A stretch of DNA of 64,000 bases from Proteromonas lacertae. Its lineage: Eukaryota; Sar; Bigyra; Opalinata; Proteromonadidae. Where the stretch lies: positions 45,735 to 109,734 of the forward strand of contig NGBS01001182.1 in NCBI GenBank assembly GCA_002245135.1. The letters are read 5' to 3'. Under the pieces are notes generated by a model. That model saw only the letters and a program-made list of their open reading frames with translations. It did no database searches and had not been told where the DNA came from. A program made the translations under genes and the position numbers. The first letter of the stretch is position 1; every line of letters begins with the position of its first letter. Positions 39,301-50,406 of this stretch are shown piece by piece.

Positions 39301-42300
39301 GTCATCCTGATGATAATGATACTGTTCCATTAGATATTTATGGTTATTATGGTTTATCAGCTCAGAAAGTGTTATTAACGACATTTAATTATACATGTCA
39401 TTCTGGAAATGTATTTGATAGTGATGTTGTTTTACCAACTCCATTGTTGGTTAAATATCCTGGCACAACTTTAGAATTGACATTAGAGTTTAATAGAACT
39501 GAATTTATTCGTCATGTTGAAGGTATATAGATATATCTATTATATATTATTATTATTATAGTTCTTGGATGTGAATATATAGAAGAAAGTGAGAATAATT
39601 TCAATACTTCCTTACCAGGGACAATAATAGGTAAATGTTCAAATGGTTATGTATCTGATAATCCAAATAATGATAATAATCCATTTAGAAAATGTAATGC
39701 TGATGGATTATGGGAAGAAATAGAATATCCATGTTATAAACAGAGTATAATATTGTTATTTATTCTTATTAAAATAGCTTATAAAGATTTAACATTCGAT
39801 TATAAAGAATTCTATGTTAGAGCTTTGACTGCGTCTGATCAATTCTGTGTTTCACAAACAGTAAATTTAGTTTATTCAAAAGAATGTCCAACAGTAGAAA
39901 AATACTTTAAATTATCATTGTTTTCTCATTTTACAGAAGATGAAGAAAAGCAATCTTATTCATCAACAAATATCTCATTCATGTGTCAAGAGAATAACAA
40001 ATTTACAATAAGTGAAGAAAGATGTATTTATATAAACCAATCAAATTACATTATTTTTGATCTTTATGTTGATGGAAAATATGAAAAATCAGATAAATAT
40101 GTATTAGGATGTGAAAGAGTGAGAGTTGGTAGAGATAATTGGTATATATCGCTAGTTGGAATGAATGAAGGTTATTGTGATGCTGGTGGTTATAAAGCTA
40201 ATACTCCAACAGGTAATCCAATGAGAGAATGTACAAGTAAAGGATGGGGAGTAATGAGTAGTAGATGTGTATTAGATGAGTATCAATTCTTTAAATTATC
40301 AGTTGATAATTCATTCTTATCAATAAGTGAGAATAAGTTTTGTATGAATTATGTAATTTTAACATATGAAAGGAATGAATGTGATGTTACACTAGTAGAT
40401 TATCATCTAACTTATCTTTTATTAAGTGAAATAGATGAGTTACTGTTTTCTAATTTAACATTTGATTGTAAAACAATGAATGAATATAAAATCAAACCAT
40501 CATCTCCAATTTGTGTAAATGATACATATGAGAATGTATTATTCTCATTATCAAATGAAAATGATTTTATAACTGATTTAACAGCTAATTTAGGATGTGG
40601 ATCAACAGAGTTTGCTAATGCCAATTTCCCACTTTCATTACCAGGTGATATAGTTGAAGGAGAATGTATAGATGGTTATATAATCTTTGATACACCTTAT
40701 CCAACAGCAAAGTGTCAATCTGATTCTAGTTACAGTAGTATAAGTGAATGTTTACCAAAAGATTATCCCGAAGTTAATATTGATAAACTTGAGATTAGTG
40801 TGAAAGATGAAAAACAATTTTGTATTAGTGAAGTTTTAGGAAGTGTATTTCAATGGAGAAGAATGTCGAAAACCAATATTGAATCTACAATTGAAAGTGT
40901 ATTATATAATAAATGGAGTTAAAAAGTTCTTATATAGTTTCCCATATAGTTGTAAAGCAGGATTAGTATCTGAATATAGAATATCACCTGAAATATGTTT
41001 AGAAGAAAATATAAATACAATGAGTTTTGAAATAGATTATAATGATAATAAACTATCAGAAACACCATTAACATTAGGTTGTTTATCATATTCAGTTGAT
41101 AGATTTCAATTTGGTTTATCTCCAGGTGGAGATGATATAGTATTAGGAGATTGTTTATCAGAATATGAATATGTGAATATATCTTGTAGACCCAAAGCAA
41201 TATGTAATAAAGATGAAGGTAAATATGAGAATATAAGTGGTTATTGTACTTATCCAGATTATCAAGATACAACATTCTCCTTAGATCAAGTATATGTGAG
41301 TAAACCACCTGAAGATAATAGATTCTGTGTAGAAGGAACATTATTAACAATTCATGTTGGAAGTTGTGATAATCAATCAAGTGCAATACCTGTAACAATA
41401 TCCTATAAATATGCAGAAAGTGATCAAAAGCATTTCTTTGAGGAATTTCTTTATGATTGCAAAGAAGGAGTAATAAACTCTCATAGATTTAATGAACCAC
41501 TTTGTGTAGATGGAACATCAATCAATAATATCACAATAATATTAGAAAAGACACAAACAAATGAAATAATCTCCACATCAGCATTGTTATTAGGATGTCT
41601 TGGTTATGAAGATGAATCAACAATATGGAATGCTACATTAACAAATAACTCAACAGAAGGTATGTGTAAACCAACTTATATATATAATGAAGGAGTGGGT
41701 CCAAGAAAATGTAATGAAAATGGTAAATGGGAAGAGATAGAGAAAGTCTGTATTCAATTGAAACAAAAGACATTTATGGATGAATATGGAGCTTTAATAA
41801 TTGGTTTATCAGCTGGTGTATGTTGTTTCTGGTGGTTATTGGTCTTAATATCATTATTGATCATGTATTTATATAAGAAATATCGAGAAAAAGAAGAAGA
41901 AAAACGAATGAAAACAATAATTCCATCTGATGCAAATCTTTTAAATAATATGGCTCAGATAGCTGCAAATGGTAAAAATGCAGAAAGAATTCCAATGGAT
42001 ACAAAACCAATCGATCAAAAATTATTCCATGCTCCAAAGAGAAGAATGACTAGAAGAAAATTAAAACCAGTTGGATCAAGACCAAGTCAATTACCTCCTT
42101 TAAAACCACCTCATTTACCTGTAACAATGGATGATGCTGATGATAATAAAAATAGTTTACACTCATCAAAGCCAGATGGAATGATGTTAAATAATGATCG
42201 AATTAGTCTTCGAATAAACAGTAAAGATAGTGATGAATATAACTACAAGAGAATATCAAGCAATACATCATCAATGAATCATAAATTTGGAGAGAATTTT

Positions 42301-42540
42301 GCAAGTAATTCTAATTCATCATCAGATGGAAATGTGAATAAAGAGAGTATATCTCCTAGACAACCTACTAAAGTTGAATTACCTGAAGTATTGACAAAAC
42401 CTATAAATCAGTTAACAAAGAATGGAATATTACCTCCTTTAGCTAGAAAGTCTTTTAATCCTGTGAATAGATTTGAAACAAAGACATTATCATCTGAAGC
42501 ACCAAAACAAGAACTTAGAATGAAGAAGATTATTGAATAG
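30992..42540 (+). CDS. giant single-pass receptor with about 21 sushi-like modules
   Basis: One gene of about 11.5 kb and roughly 3,600 aa. Signal peptide at the start (MTLFIAYFFAYIVIVSG). Then about 21 copies of a module with the order Cys-x-W/F-x-GxC-xx-P-x-R-x-C-xx-G-x-W-x-C, like a sushi/CCP domain: CSNGQW (31185), CNVDGTWENTTNEC (34050), CDIDGLWKNF (37370), CNENGKWEE (41710). Most alternate with a beta-rich segment of about 110 residues that often contains IPYCFEN. Short TA-rich introns sit between modules up to about 39750. A membrane helix at about 41785-41880 (LIIGLSAGVCCFWWLLVLIS) is followed by a 220-aa basic, Ser/Pro-rich tail. Single extra bases break the frame near 35258, 38445, 38645, 38926 and 40841. 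Many NxS/T sites suggest heavy glycosylation. Its role as adhesin, receptor or surface coat is inferred. Confidence 0.75.
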
Positions 42541-42675
42541 AAATCATTATAAAATAATATATTAAGTAAATATTTTATCTATTCTATTATAATAATTAAA
42601 GAATTTATTTCTAAAAATCTAGTCGTTTCAATTTCATTTCAATTTATTTATTTTGTAATTTAACCATATTAGAAT

Positions 42676-43647
42676 ATGATATATTTGTTATTAATACTAT
42701 ATTTTATCCGATTTTCTTATTGTTATAGTCAAAAACTGTGTGATGAGTTATTGATTGTAGAATCTAGTTATAATCATTCTAAGTGTATTTTATCAAATAG
42801 AAAATATGTGCCATTAGATAAATGGACAAAAAAGTCAGTAAAATATCCAAAAATGTATATTAGTGATATTATAGGTGAAACAGTGATAAAGAGAAGTTTA
42901 ATGTTGATAGGTGTTCAAGTGTATTCTACTATGTTTTACGATAGATATGTTTATAGAAAATTATATAAGAATTATGAAAAAGTCCAATTATTATTCTTCT
43001 TGGGTTTAACAGATAATGATTTAATAAATGGCAGAATAATTCAAGAGAGTATGATATATAAAGATATGGTAATATTCAATTTTACTACTTCTTATCAAAC
43101 ACTACATATTCAAACATATAATTTCTTAAAATGGATAGAAAGACATAAACATATGTATAAATATATAATAAAACAAGATAGTGATACATTTCTGAATATA
43201 CCACTTCTTCTTGATAAAATTAAATCAATATCTTTAAAATATAATAATAGTTTTATGATGGGATATGTATTTGATGAATGTTTCTTTTGTTTTACAAGAT
43301 ACAGAATCGCTTATGCAAGTGGAATGTGTTATATATTTCCATCCAAAATAATAAGTGAAATGAATAAAGTGGGTGATGAATTAATAAAGAAAACATATCC
43401 TGGTTATCCTGAAGACTTCTTTACTGGTAAATTAATACAAAACAATAATAAGATAAAACTAATAGATTCTAATAAATGTTATAATCTATTATCATATCTA
43501 AATCCTCCTAAAGAGTTGAAATTCTCTGATAATCTGTTGATAGTTCATCATCTCAAAATATCAGAAATTGCTTTTATTCATTTACATTTCATAAAGAATT
43601 TAACAGTTAGAAATATATGTCATTATAATTTTAAATCAGCTTACTGA
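42676..43647 (+). CDS. GT31 beta-1,3-galactosyltransferase-like enzyme, copy 1
   Basis: Single exon, 323 aa, with an N-terminal hydrophobic anchor/signal (MIYLLLILYFIRFSYCY). The GT31 landmarks are in order: KRSLMLIGVQ (R..IR.TW-like region), LLFFLGLTDN, KYIIKQDSDTFLN (DSD is the metal-binding DxD), ASGMCYIFPS (GxxYxxS-like) and YPEDFFTGKL (EDVxxG motif). It would act in the Golgi lumen, adding galactose or GlcNAc/GalNAc in beta-1,3 linkage to glycans. An identical copy lies inverted at 54275-55246. No frame break. Confidence 0.82.
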   Translation: MIYLLLILYFIRFSYCYSQKLCDELLIVESSYNHSKCILSNRKYVPLDKWTKKSVKYPKMYISDIIGETVIKRSLMLIGVQVYSTMFYDRYVYRKLYKNYEKVQLLFFLGLTDNDLINGRIIQESMIYKDMVIFNFTTSYQTLHIQTYNFLKWIERHKHMYKYIIKQDSDTFLNIPLLLDKIKSISLKYNNSFMMGYVFDECFFCFTRYRIAYASGMCYIFPSKIISEMNKVGDELIKKTYPGYPEDFFTGKLIQNNNKIKLIDSNKCYNLLSYLNPPKELKFSDNLLIVHHLKISEIAFIHLHFIKNLTVRNICHYNFKSAY

Positions 43648-43663
43648 ATAATTGTTTGTTGAT

Positions 43664-43946
43664 ATAATAACGAGTATAATTCATATAATTATTTTTAAAA
43701 GACATTTATTCTTCAAAATGGTTATATACTAATCGAATAAAACAATGGCAACCTCAACTTCATTTCATATCATTTATTATAATGAAATTCAATAAATACT
43801 GTCAATATGTCAAATTCATTGATTTGATTTGATTGATTCCTAGAATATTCTAGAAATTATTTTCTATTTTCATTCTATTTAAAGTGATATTGGTTTTTAT
43901 ATTTTTTAAAAATAACTATATTTGTTATACTCGTTATTAATTAACA
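43664..43946. mobile_element. possible MITE-like unit with AATAACGAGTATAA ends
   Basis: AATAACGAGTATAA at 43665 and its reverse complement at 43928-43945 face each other. The similarity goes on inward over about 35 bases on each side (ATATA, TTATTTTTAAAA). The interior (about 210 bp) holds a heat-shock-type array (GAATATTCTAGAA, 43843-43855) but no gene. It lies between two convergent genes and is duplicated with the arm. Reading it as a tiny transposon is tentative, because related single motifs occur elsewhere without a partner. Confidence 0.4.
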
Positions 43947-44025
43947 CAAGATGGTGATTTTAACAATAATGATGTGAAAGGGTTCTATATTAAAGTAGGA
44001 TATAGAAATAAATAATATAATTATA

Positions 44026-45097
44026 TTAAGAACTCAATTTAAGTTTTATATAATCTGTCATTACTAGAATAATAGTAATTATCACAACAGCAATAGTCTT
44101 CTTATCAAAACCTCCTGTTTCAGTTCCTCTTCCAAATGATAATGGCTTGGCTAAAACTCTTCCTAATATATCACCAACCATAAAAGTAACAAAACCAAAT
44201 ATAGCATCTAATATATAATGATTTGCTGTTACGATTATAACAAATAAGGTGTATATTGGATGAAGGGATATTAGAAAAATAAAATAACTATTTGGACATA
44301 ATGGATAGAGAGAATAAAAACACCATAAACTCCATCCAAAATGTAATGAAGGCATTGCTGCATAATAATTACTTCGATCTGCCATTCTCTTACTTTTCCA
44401 ATTCAAAGGACCACCAAATATTTCTAAACTATCCACAAACGTATAATTCTTATCACATCCTCCATAATGATTATCACATGTTGTTAATAATCGAGGAGGC
44501 ATTAATGGATATACAATGAACCCAATTAAACCAATGGTAGTCATCAACATAAAACTATTTCTTCTCTTTTGATAATATCTTGGAAATAGAAAAAATAACA
44601 CAATAATTATTCCAAATGTAATAATACTATGACCTAACACATAATAAACATTGAAGTATTTCATTAATGTTGGATAATAAATGAAATAATTCTATTATAT
44701 AAAAAACATTTAAAGTATAATTTACTTGAATATTCTCTTCTATAAAGAAATGAAAAATTTTCTCAATTTTTATAACCTTTAACGCATTATTGTGTGCATA
44801 TTCAGCTGATACAGCTTCAGATCCAAACATATTTCTTACTTTACCATAACTATACATATAAAATAGTTTATAAATACATCGAATAGAATCCTCTTACAAT
44901 AATCATTTCTATTATGAATTGAATTACTAATTTAAATGAAAATTGTGGTATTTCGAAGTTATCAGCATACCATTTTCTCACTTTACTTAATTTTGTCTCT
45001 TTTAATCTATTATTTTCTATAGATACAGGTAAATAATCATGTTTCTATTACGTAATATTACTAATGTTACTTTTAACTTTGATTTAATGAATATCAT
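44026..45097 (-). CDS. PAP2-family phosphatase/IPC-synthase-like membrane enzyme
   Basis: At least four exons: a start at 45097 (MIFIKSKLK), a 26-nt intron, KHDYLPVSIENN..., an intron near 44857-44885, YGKVRNMFGSEAVSAEYAHN, an intron near 44691-44724, then the main exon. Several membrane helices are seen. The PAP2_3-type signature is complete: MPPRLLTTC, AAMPSLHFGWSLW (catalytic His) and TANHYILDA (His and Asp). This branch includes inositol-phosphorylceramide synthases and polyprenyl-phosphate phosphatases. In a glycosyltransferase cluster it may supply or recycle a lipid carrier, or make a sphingolipid. The last 488 bp of the gene lie in the inverted-repeat arm; the rest does not. Confidence 0.78.
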
Positions 45098-45294
45098 TAT
45101 AGAATAAATAGAAGTGTAGTAAATAAATAGAAATTGTACATTAGTTAAGCCTACTTTTATCAAGTCAAACCGAACCAATTTTTTTTTAACTTTATATCTT
45201 TGTCATAATAATGAGTATAATAAATTAATATTTTAGAAATTTCTATCTTTTTATTTTTTGAAGATTAATAGATTATAACAATCAACACTAATAT

Positions 45295-45345
45295 AATTCT
45301 TGAAATTTCATTCAATTATATTTATAACTGTGATTATTATAATGA
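45295..45345 (+). repeat. copy of the DUF229 gene promoter and start region
   Basis: cttgaaatttcattcaatta and the following ttataactgtgatta match 46870-46912 (cttgaaatttcatgtaatta...tattactatgatta), the segment that carries the heat-shock-type array and start codon of the DUF229 gene. Here no gene follows. It appears to be a small duplicated promoter fragment. Confidence 0.5.
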
Positions 45346-45412
45346 ATATTATTAAGGAGTAAAATAAATATAATCTTCATTAACAAATATTATATAAAAG
45401 AATGGATATTAT

Positions 45413-46543
45413 CTAATTTTGAATAGATCGATAATCTACCCATTCTTTGTATTTCTCCATTTTTCTTTCATATTGATGTACAAAACAAGGTTTACTACTA
45501 TCTTTATTATAAACGAACATATCAGTATGAGGAAAAAATGAATCATCAGGTCTATATAACAAATCAACAGCTAAAGTCAAGGCAAAACCATAACCATTTC
45601 TATTCATCAATATTGGAATTTCTGTCCAATTTTGAGTATAAAATACATAATTTAAAGTTCCTTGTTCTGCTGTAGAAATATATTCATGTTTAATAAATGC
45701 ATTAAATCTCTTAATAAATTTATAAAAATATTTTCTACTTCCAAAAATTGAACCAGAATTCAATATTCTACAATTATACACATGAGTGGCGTTTTTGTAG
45801 GGATTTACCCAATAACTATCATAACGATCAGCTCCTATACAATAATTTGCATCAGTTTCTTCCACTAAATATAAATTCGGTTGAATATTCCAAGCGAATG
45901 GATTCCATTGAAATATTATATCTCGACAATCCATATATAAAATATGAGAAAATAATTTTCTATATTGTTTTAAAAAACAGGCAAGTAATGGTACACGGTA
46001 TATTACCCACTTGTATGATGAGTAGTCCCTATCTGCAACCATACATTTATTTAACATTTCTTTGTCTATTGGATATTGAGTGTTTAAAGTAGAATAAAAT
46101 GGCCAATTGTCTTCTACTATTAGTGGAGTTACATTGTACTTCTTAAAATAATATGGAAGATTTGTATTATTATAGTTTAAATCTACAAATAAGAAGAGTG
46201 AACCATCATAACCTGATTTTCTGGCTGATGTAACAAATACTCTTAGCTTATCCCATCTATATCCATAGGCTAAACTAATGATTAATGGATTATTAACTTG
46301 AGTAGAATCTGTTGGCTCATATTTAAAATAATGAGCATTTACTACTTTTCCACCTCCCTGTAATAGTTTGACTGTTATATCTCCTGTTATATTATCAGAT
46401 TTACAACCATCAGCATTAAAATCGCAAAAGTATTGTTTCTTTTTTGAAAATATAAATCTTTTTATGCTTTTGTAAAAATTCTTGGGTTTTACATATAACA
46501 ATACACATATAAATAGAATAAATAAAATTAGGTATATATGCAT
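45413..46543 (-). CDS. type II Golgi glycosyltransferase, DxD-type, unassigned
   Basis: Single exon, 376 aa. The N-terminal anchor is MHIYLILFILFICVLLYV. The fold markers are LIISLAYGYRWDKLRVFV, LFLFVDLNY, YKWVIYRVPLLACFL, then ILYMDCRDIIFQWNPFAW (D.RD metal-site loop of nucleotide-sugar transferases), ILNSGSIFGSRKYFY and the AEQGTLNYVFY block. This is a GT-A-type arrangement of a little-studied eukaryotic and bacterial group. Donor and acceptor are unknown. Four NxS/T sites fit a luminal enzyme. An upstream TTTTCTAAG element lies at about 46575. No frame break. Confidence 0.7.
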   Translation of the reverse strand: MHIYLILFILFICVLLYVKPKNFYKSIKRFIFSKKKQYFCDFNADGCKSDNITGDITVKLLQGGGKVVNAHYFKYEPTDSTQVNNPLIISLAYGYRWDKLRVFVTSARKSGYDGSLFLFVDLNYNNTNLPYYFKKYNVTPLIVEDNWPFYSTLNTQYPIDKEMLNKCMVADRDYSSYKWVIYRVPLLACFLKQYRKLFSHILYMDCRDIIFQWNPFAWNIQPNLYLVEETDANYCIGADRYDSYWVNPYKNATHVYNCRILNSGSIFGSRKYFYKFIKRFNAFIKHEYISTAEQGTLNYVFYTQNWTEIPILMNRNGYGFALTLAVDLLYRPDDSFFPHTDMFVYNKDSSKPCFVHQYERKMEKYKEWVDYRSIQN

Positions 46544-46861
46544 AAATACTTATTGGTTATGATTGAAGTAAAATTCTATAATTTTCTAAGTCACATATGG
46601 TAAATTTACCAAAATCGTGTAATATGTTTAAAATGTTTATGTATTATATTGGTAATAGTTAATATGTTGGTTTATTTCATTTTCTTTTTGATTATATAAT
46701 ATTTTAGAAGGATAATGATGATTTTTTTGTGTATACAATCTTATCTATGTTTTCTATCTTCGTTTTTATAACGGGTATTATAAATATAAGTATATTTAAT
46801 AGATTTACACATATAATTATGTAGAATATATTAATCTAAAATGAAGTTCGTTATAATTTGA

Positions 46862-46879
46862 GAAATTTCTTGAAATTTC
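46862..46879 (+). promoter_or_regulatory. four-unit heat-shock element
   Basis: GAAATTTCTTGAAATTTC reads GAA-nn-TTC-nn-GAA-nn-TTC without a mismatch and lies 20 bases before the ATG at 46900. This is the textbook HSF-binding array. Similar but shorter arrays occur before neighbouring genes. Confidence 0.65.
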
Positions 46880-46899
46880 ATGTAATTATATTTATTACT

Positions 46900-48415
46900 A
46901 TGATTAACTATCATTACTCATCTTTTTTTATCTGTGTTATTTTAGTGCTTTTTTCTCCATTATCTTTTATCATAATTATATTTCTATTTTCTATATCTAA
47001 TGAATATATTGATTATAATTACAAAAAAGGTTGGAATATTGTCAAAGGTAGTAAAAAGAATAATTACGGTATTTTATGTAATAGTAAGCTGATTAATTCA
47101 ACATATTATGATATTCCAGGTGTTTGTTCCTTAAAATGTGATTTAGTACCAATTCCTTTTCCTTCATTATCAAATGATAGTTGTCCAAGTCAAAGAAAAG
47201 TAATTGAGATATATAATGAAACTATTATTGCTTTAGAAGATGTAAAAATTGTATTTATTGATACATTTTACTATAATTTTAATAAAAATAATCAAATAAC
47301 TGAATATTTAAAAGTATACTTATAGACTTTTCTTCTTATTAGAAAGGTGAAACAACAAATATTAAACATGAATATATTAAAGTTGAAGCAAAAGATGTTG
47401 AGGATATATTTCTTCATTTTATTCCTACAAAATTAAACAATAATCATAACAAAAACAAACAATACAATATCAATCTCTACTTATTTGACGGATTATCTAG
47501 ATCAATATTTAATGAAGAAATGAATCATACCATTTCATTTTTGAATTCTATTACTGATGAATTTGATATATTTGAGTTTTTTAGATATCACAGTATTGGA
47601 GAAAATTCTGAACCTAATTATTTACCAATTTTTTATGGAACAACCATAAAAAAAGCATTTTGGTTAAATGAAAAAGATGATATAATTAACAAAATATATA
47701 AACGCGGTTATAAATCACTTCTTTTCGATCCATTTTTGGATATTAAGACAGAATTCTTTCATCCGCATATTAATCATAAAGGATTTGACCATGATTTTCA
47801 TTTAGCGTTTAACAAAGAATGGATTAAAAGTAGGGTATTTTATTCAAACTTACCTAGATGCATTGGTAGTAAACAAATTCATCAACATTATTTGAATTAC
47901 CAAGAAGAAGCGATGAAATATTATCATAACAATAAACAATTAATGTTTTCATTAAATGTATTTATTGAATCACATGATGTATATAAAATGAACAATATAT
48001 ATCTATTTAGGCAGACTTAATATCTTTAACAAGAGTTGATTGCGATTTTGCTAAACATTTGAGAGGAATAAAAGAAGTAATGAAAGATTCAATTACTGTT
48101 ATATTTGGAGATCATGGAATTCATTATGGCAAATTATGGAGAACAGAATATGGTGAAAATGATCGTGCTCTTCCAGCTATGATAATTATTGTTCCTAAAT
48201 CATTCTCACAATCATATCCTTCTATTTATAATAGCATGAGAGTAAATCAAAATAGATTTTCAACTCATTTTGAATTTCATGAAGCACTTAATGATATAAT
48301 AAGACTAAATGAAGGTAAATATATAAGCAGTAAGAAATATTCATTATTCAGAAATATTCCAAAATCTTATTCTTGTGAAAAAGCTAATGTTGATTTTTAT
48401 TGTGCATGTAGATAA
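46900..48415 (+). CDS. DUF229 alkaline-phosphatase-superfamily membrane protein
   Basis: Three exons; introns near 47313-47341 and 47980-48011. The N-terminus is a membrane anchor (FFICVILVLFSPLSFIIIIF), then KKGWNIVKGSKKN and a Cys-rich luminal linker. The alkaline-phosphatase fold shows YLFDGLSRSIF (metal Asp and the Ser nucleophile), FRYHSIGENSEPNYLPIFYG, FDHDFHLAF, SHDADLISLTRVDCDF and FGDHGIHYGKLW (GDHG metal ligands). The C-terminus is Cys-containing. DUF229 proteins are related to sulfatases and phosphoethanolamine transferases. A role in adding or removing phosphate groups on surface glycans is inferred. I prefer the ATG at 46900 over an upstream TTG frame. No break. Confidence 0.75.
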
Positions 48416-48443
48416 ATAAAGAAAATTGTTTAAATATACATAA

Positions 48444-49302
48444 TTACATATTTATATCATAAAAATGTTGAATTGTAAATGATAATAACGTATAAATTAT
48501 TATAAAAACTATAAAATCATAAGCCATGATAAATGTAAATGTTATTGTTATAAATAACATCATAGTTAATATGAATTTAATACAAATATTATCAAAAAGT
48601 GGAAATAAAGCCCATACACACCATATCACCCAACTATACAATATGCTTGGCACTTTATAGATAAATATATGAAAAATTGAGCTTAATTTAAACATAATAC
48701 CATAGCTAGTAATTGTATCAATGAATTTATATTTCAAATTGCAAATACTAAAAACATAATGATAATGAAGATGGTTAAATAAATATAAATTGTAAAAAAA
48801 GATATTTTAGTTGTACAATTGCATATATAACGAGGCGGATAGTAAGGAAAAAGTAGATATAAAGTAACCTCAATAATATTAATTAATAATAATGTATTTC
48901 TTGTTTGCTATAATATATATATAAACTAATATACTATGAATCTATTAGGATTGCTGATATATAAGTAGAGTATTGTTGATAATGTAATAAAAGGAATAGC
49001 AATTATATAAAAACTATTTATATAATAATATACAGTAGTTGAAAAAATAACAAATTTTAACTAATGAAAAATATAACTTCTTAGTATACTTGAAGTGTTT
49101 CTTCATAGAATATCAGCAAATATTCTTCAACCTTAATTACCTTATAAATATTATCGATAGAATCTCTAATGAACGGACGATGAGAAGATGCAAAGCGAGA
49201 GAAAAATTCACAACTAAAATAAACAACATATAAATAATACTATATAATCGTTACGATAAATATAGATATTTCATTTATAATATTTGTTCTAATATACTTC
49301 AT
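48444..49302 (-). CDS. PAP2-like paralogue that lost its catalytic histidines
   Basis: Starts at 49302 (MKYIRTNIINEISIFI), followed by a short intron, then FSRFASSHRPFIRDSIDNIY and KVIKVEEYLLIFYEETLQ. This matches the corresponding KVIKIEKIFHFFIEENIQ of the PAP2 gene at 44026-45097, with an intron at the same place. Next are helices, YPPRYICNC (matching MPPRLLTTC), LKYKFIDTI and VPSILYSWVIWCVWALFPL. The last aligns with MPSLHFGWSLWCFYSLYPL, so the catalytic His is replaced. The later TANHYILDA is AYDFIVFII. The membrane frame is kept but the active site is gone. One join near 48740 is not resolved. It is either a degenerating copy or a non-enzymatic paralogue. Confidence 0.6.
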
Positions 49303-49338
49303 TTAAATAAAAAGAAAAACTTGTTTAGCTTGACTATT

Positions 49339-49395
49339 TTCTAGAAAATTCTGAAATACAATAGAATTAACAAGTATAATAAATGCAATATCTTA
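49339..49395 (+). promoter_or_regulatory. heat-shock-type array plus AACAAGTATAATAAAT motif
   Basis: TTCTAGAAAATTCTGAAAT (49339-49357) is followed by ACAATAGAATTAAC and AAGTATAATAAATGCAATATC. Nearly the same block recurs at 58168-58215 upstream of the DUF3431-like gene. Here it lies just 5' of the minus-strand start at 49302. Confidence 0.5.
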
Positions 49396-49442
49396 AATAT
49401 ATATATTAATATTTACTATTCAACTACGATAACATCTTTATA

Positions 49443-50296
49443 TTAAAACTTCAAAGCATGATATAATTTATTTCTTGTTTCTATTTTATTATTTATATCT
49501 TTCCATTCTTTTGAAGTAACCAATGCATTCCACCAACATTTATTACCAATAAATTTATTCGATATTATTTTTACAGATAAATGATACACATATGTAATTT
49601 CTGGAGTAGCTGCTTCGTTAAGTGTATGTCTTTTCAATTCAAATTGATTATATAAAATATCCAATACTTTGTAATTCCATCGAAATATAAATAAAGGACA
49701 AGCAAATCTATTCTTCTTTTCATAAAAATTTTCTCTCCAGTCATTGTATTCCTGTGTATAACATTTATCCCACCATGTCTTTTTTCTATTTTGTCCATAT
49801 GGTAATGAAATTACATCGACATTAAAATTATCATAATATTTCAAAAATTTGTTTATATTTCCAGAATATCTTGTTCTAAATGCCATAAATATTCAAATTT
49901 TAGTTTGGTTTTTCTCGACCATAATACAATATGTTCATGGGAAGATGACCACATATAATAAGAATCTCTTCTGTTGTAACATTTACTTCCTTGATTCTTC
50001 ATAGCTGGCCATTTTGATACTACTTCATGTGCTGTAACTAGTTCAATATCAATATCTAATATATGTAAGGATTTATCGTCTGTTAAAACTATTAACTTAT
50101 AACAATCATCTAAACTATTTTCCCATTCTATAAATCGATTAATTTGAGATTGAGTAGGATGAGATGCTCTAACTAATATAACTGCTTTATAAATCACTTC
50201 TCTTTTTTCTTTCAAATCTCTTTTATTATTAAACATTTGTTTATTAGAAGAAAACAAGAAAAGAAAAGAAAAGAAGAACAAATAACAGCTGAGCAT
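49443..50296 (-). CDS. Golgi-type glycosyltransferase, unassigned (frame-broken)
   Basis: Begins MLSCYLFFFSFLFLFSSNK (signal/anchor), then VIYKAVILVRASHPTQSQ, YKLIVLTDDKSLH, FEYLWHLEQDI (an acidic motif after Trp, as in GT-A enzymes with W.lEdD.) and a second half YDNFNVDVISLP, WWDKCYTQEYNDW. The two halves overlap in different frames near 49866 and join by a one-base loss. This is the only break I see in the whole sugar-enzyme cluster. Length about 280 aa. Donor unknown. It is divergent from the LicD gene, sharing the heat-shock-type TTCTAGAA at 50347-50354. Confidence 0.6.
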
Positions 50297-50346
50297 GAAT
50301 ATATATTAAAAAAGAAATTAAAATAATTTGAGTATGTTTGAACATT

Positions 50347-50354
50347 TTCTAGAA
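50347..50354. promoter_or_regulatory. TTCTAGAA element between divergent genes
   Basis: A minimal TTCnnGAA heat-shock-type unit lies 50 bases 5' of each of the divergent genes at 50296 (-) and 50407 (+). Confidence 0.4.
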
Positions 50355-50406
50355 ATAGTCTATTAAAGAACCAAACTGTATATTTATATTGTTAACTTTT
50401 TGCATC

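Larger units (their letters stand above)
42582..44513 (+). repeat. left arm of a perfect 1,932-bp inverted repeat
   Basis: Every position p in this arm pairs with position 97922-p in the right arm (53409-55340). I checked both ends and several internal blocks and found no indel or mismatch. The arm holds a complete GT31 gene, a 378-bp spacer and the 3' half of the PAP2 gene. It begins 42 bp after the receptor stop codon and ends inside the PAP2 coding region. Confidence 0.92.

Noticed and set aside
40919-41398. 159-codon open frame on the minus strand
   Set aside because: Composition is Leu/His/Tyr/Ile only, as expected from the reverse of the receptor gene; no domain.
43648-44025. CRISPR or tandem array between the convergent genes
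   Set aside because: Only one inverted motif pair is present; there are no regular direct repeats with spacers.
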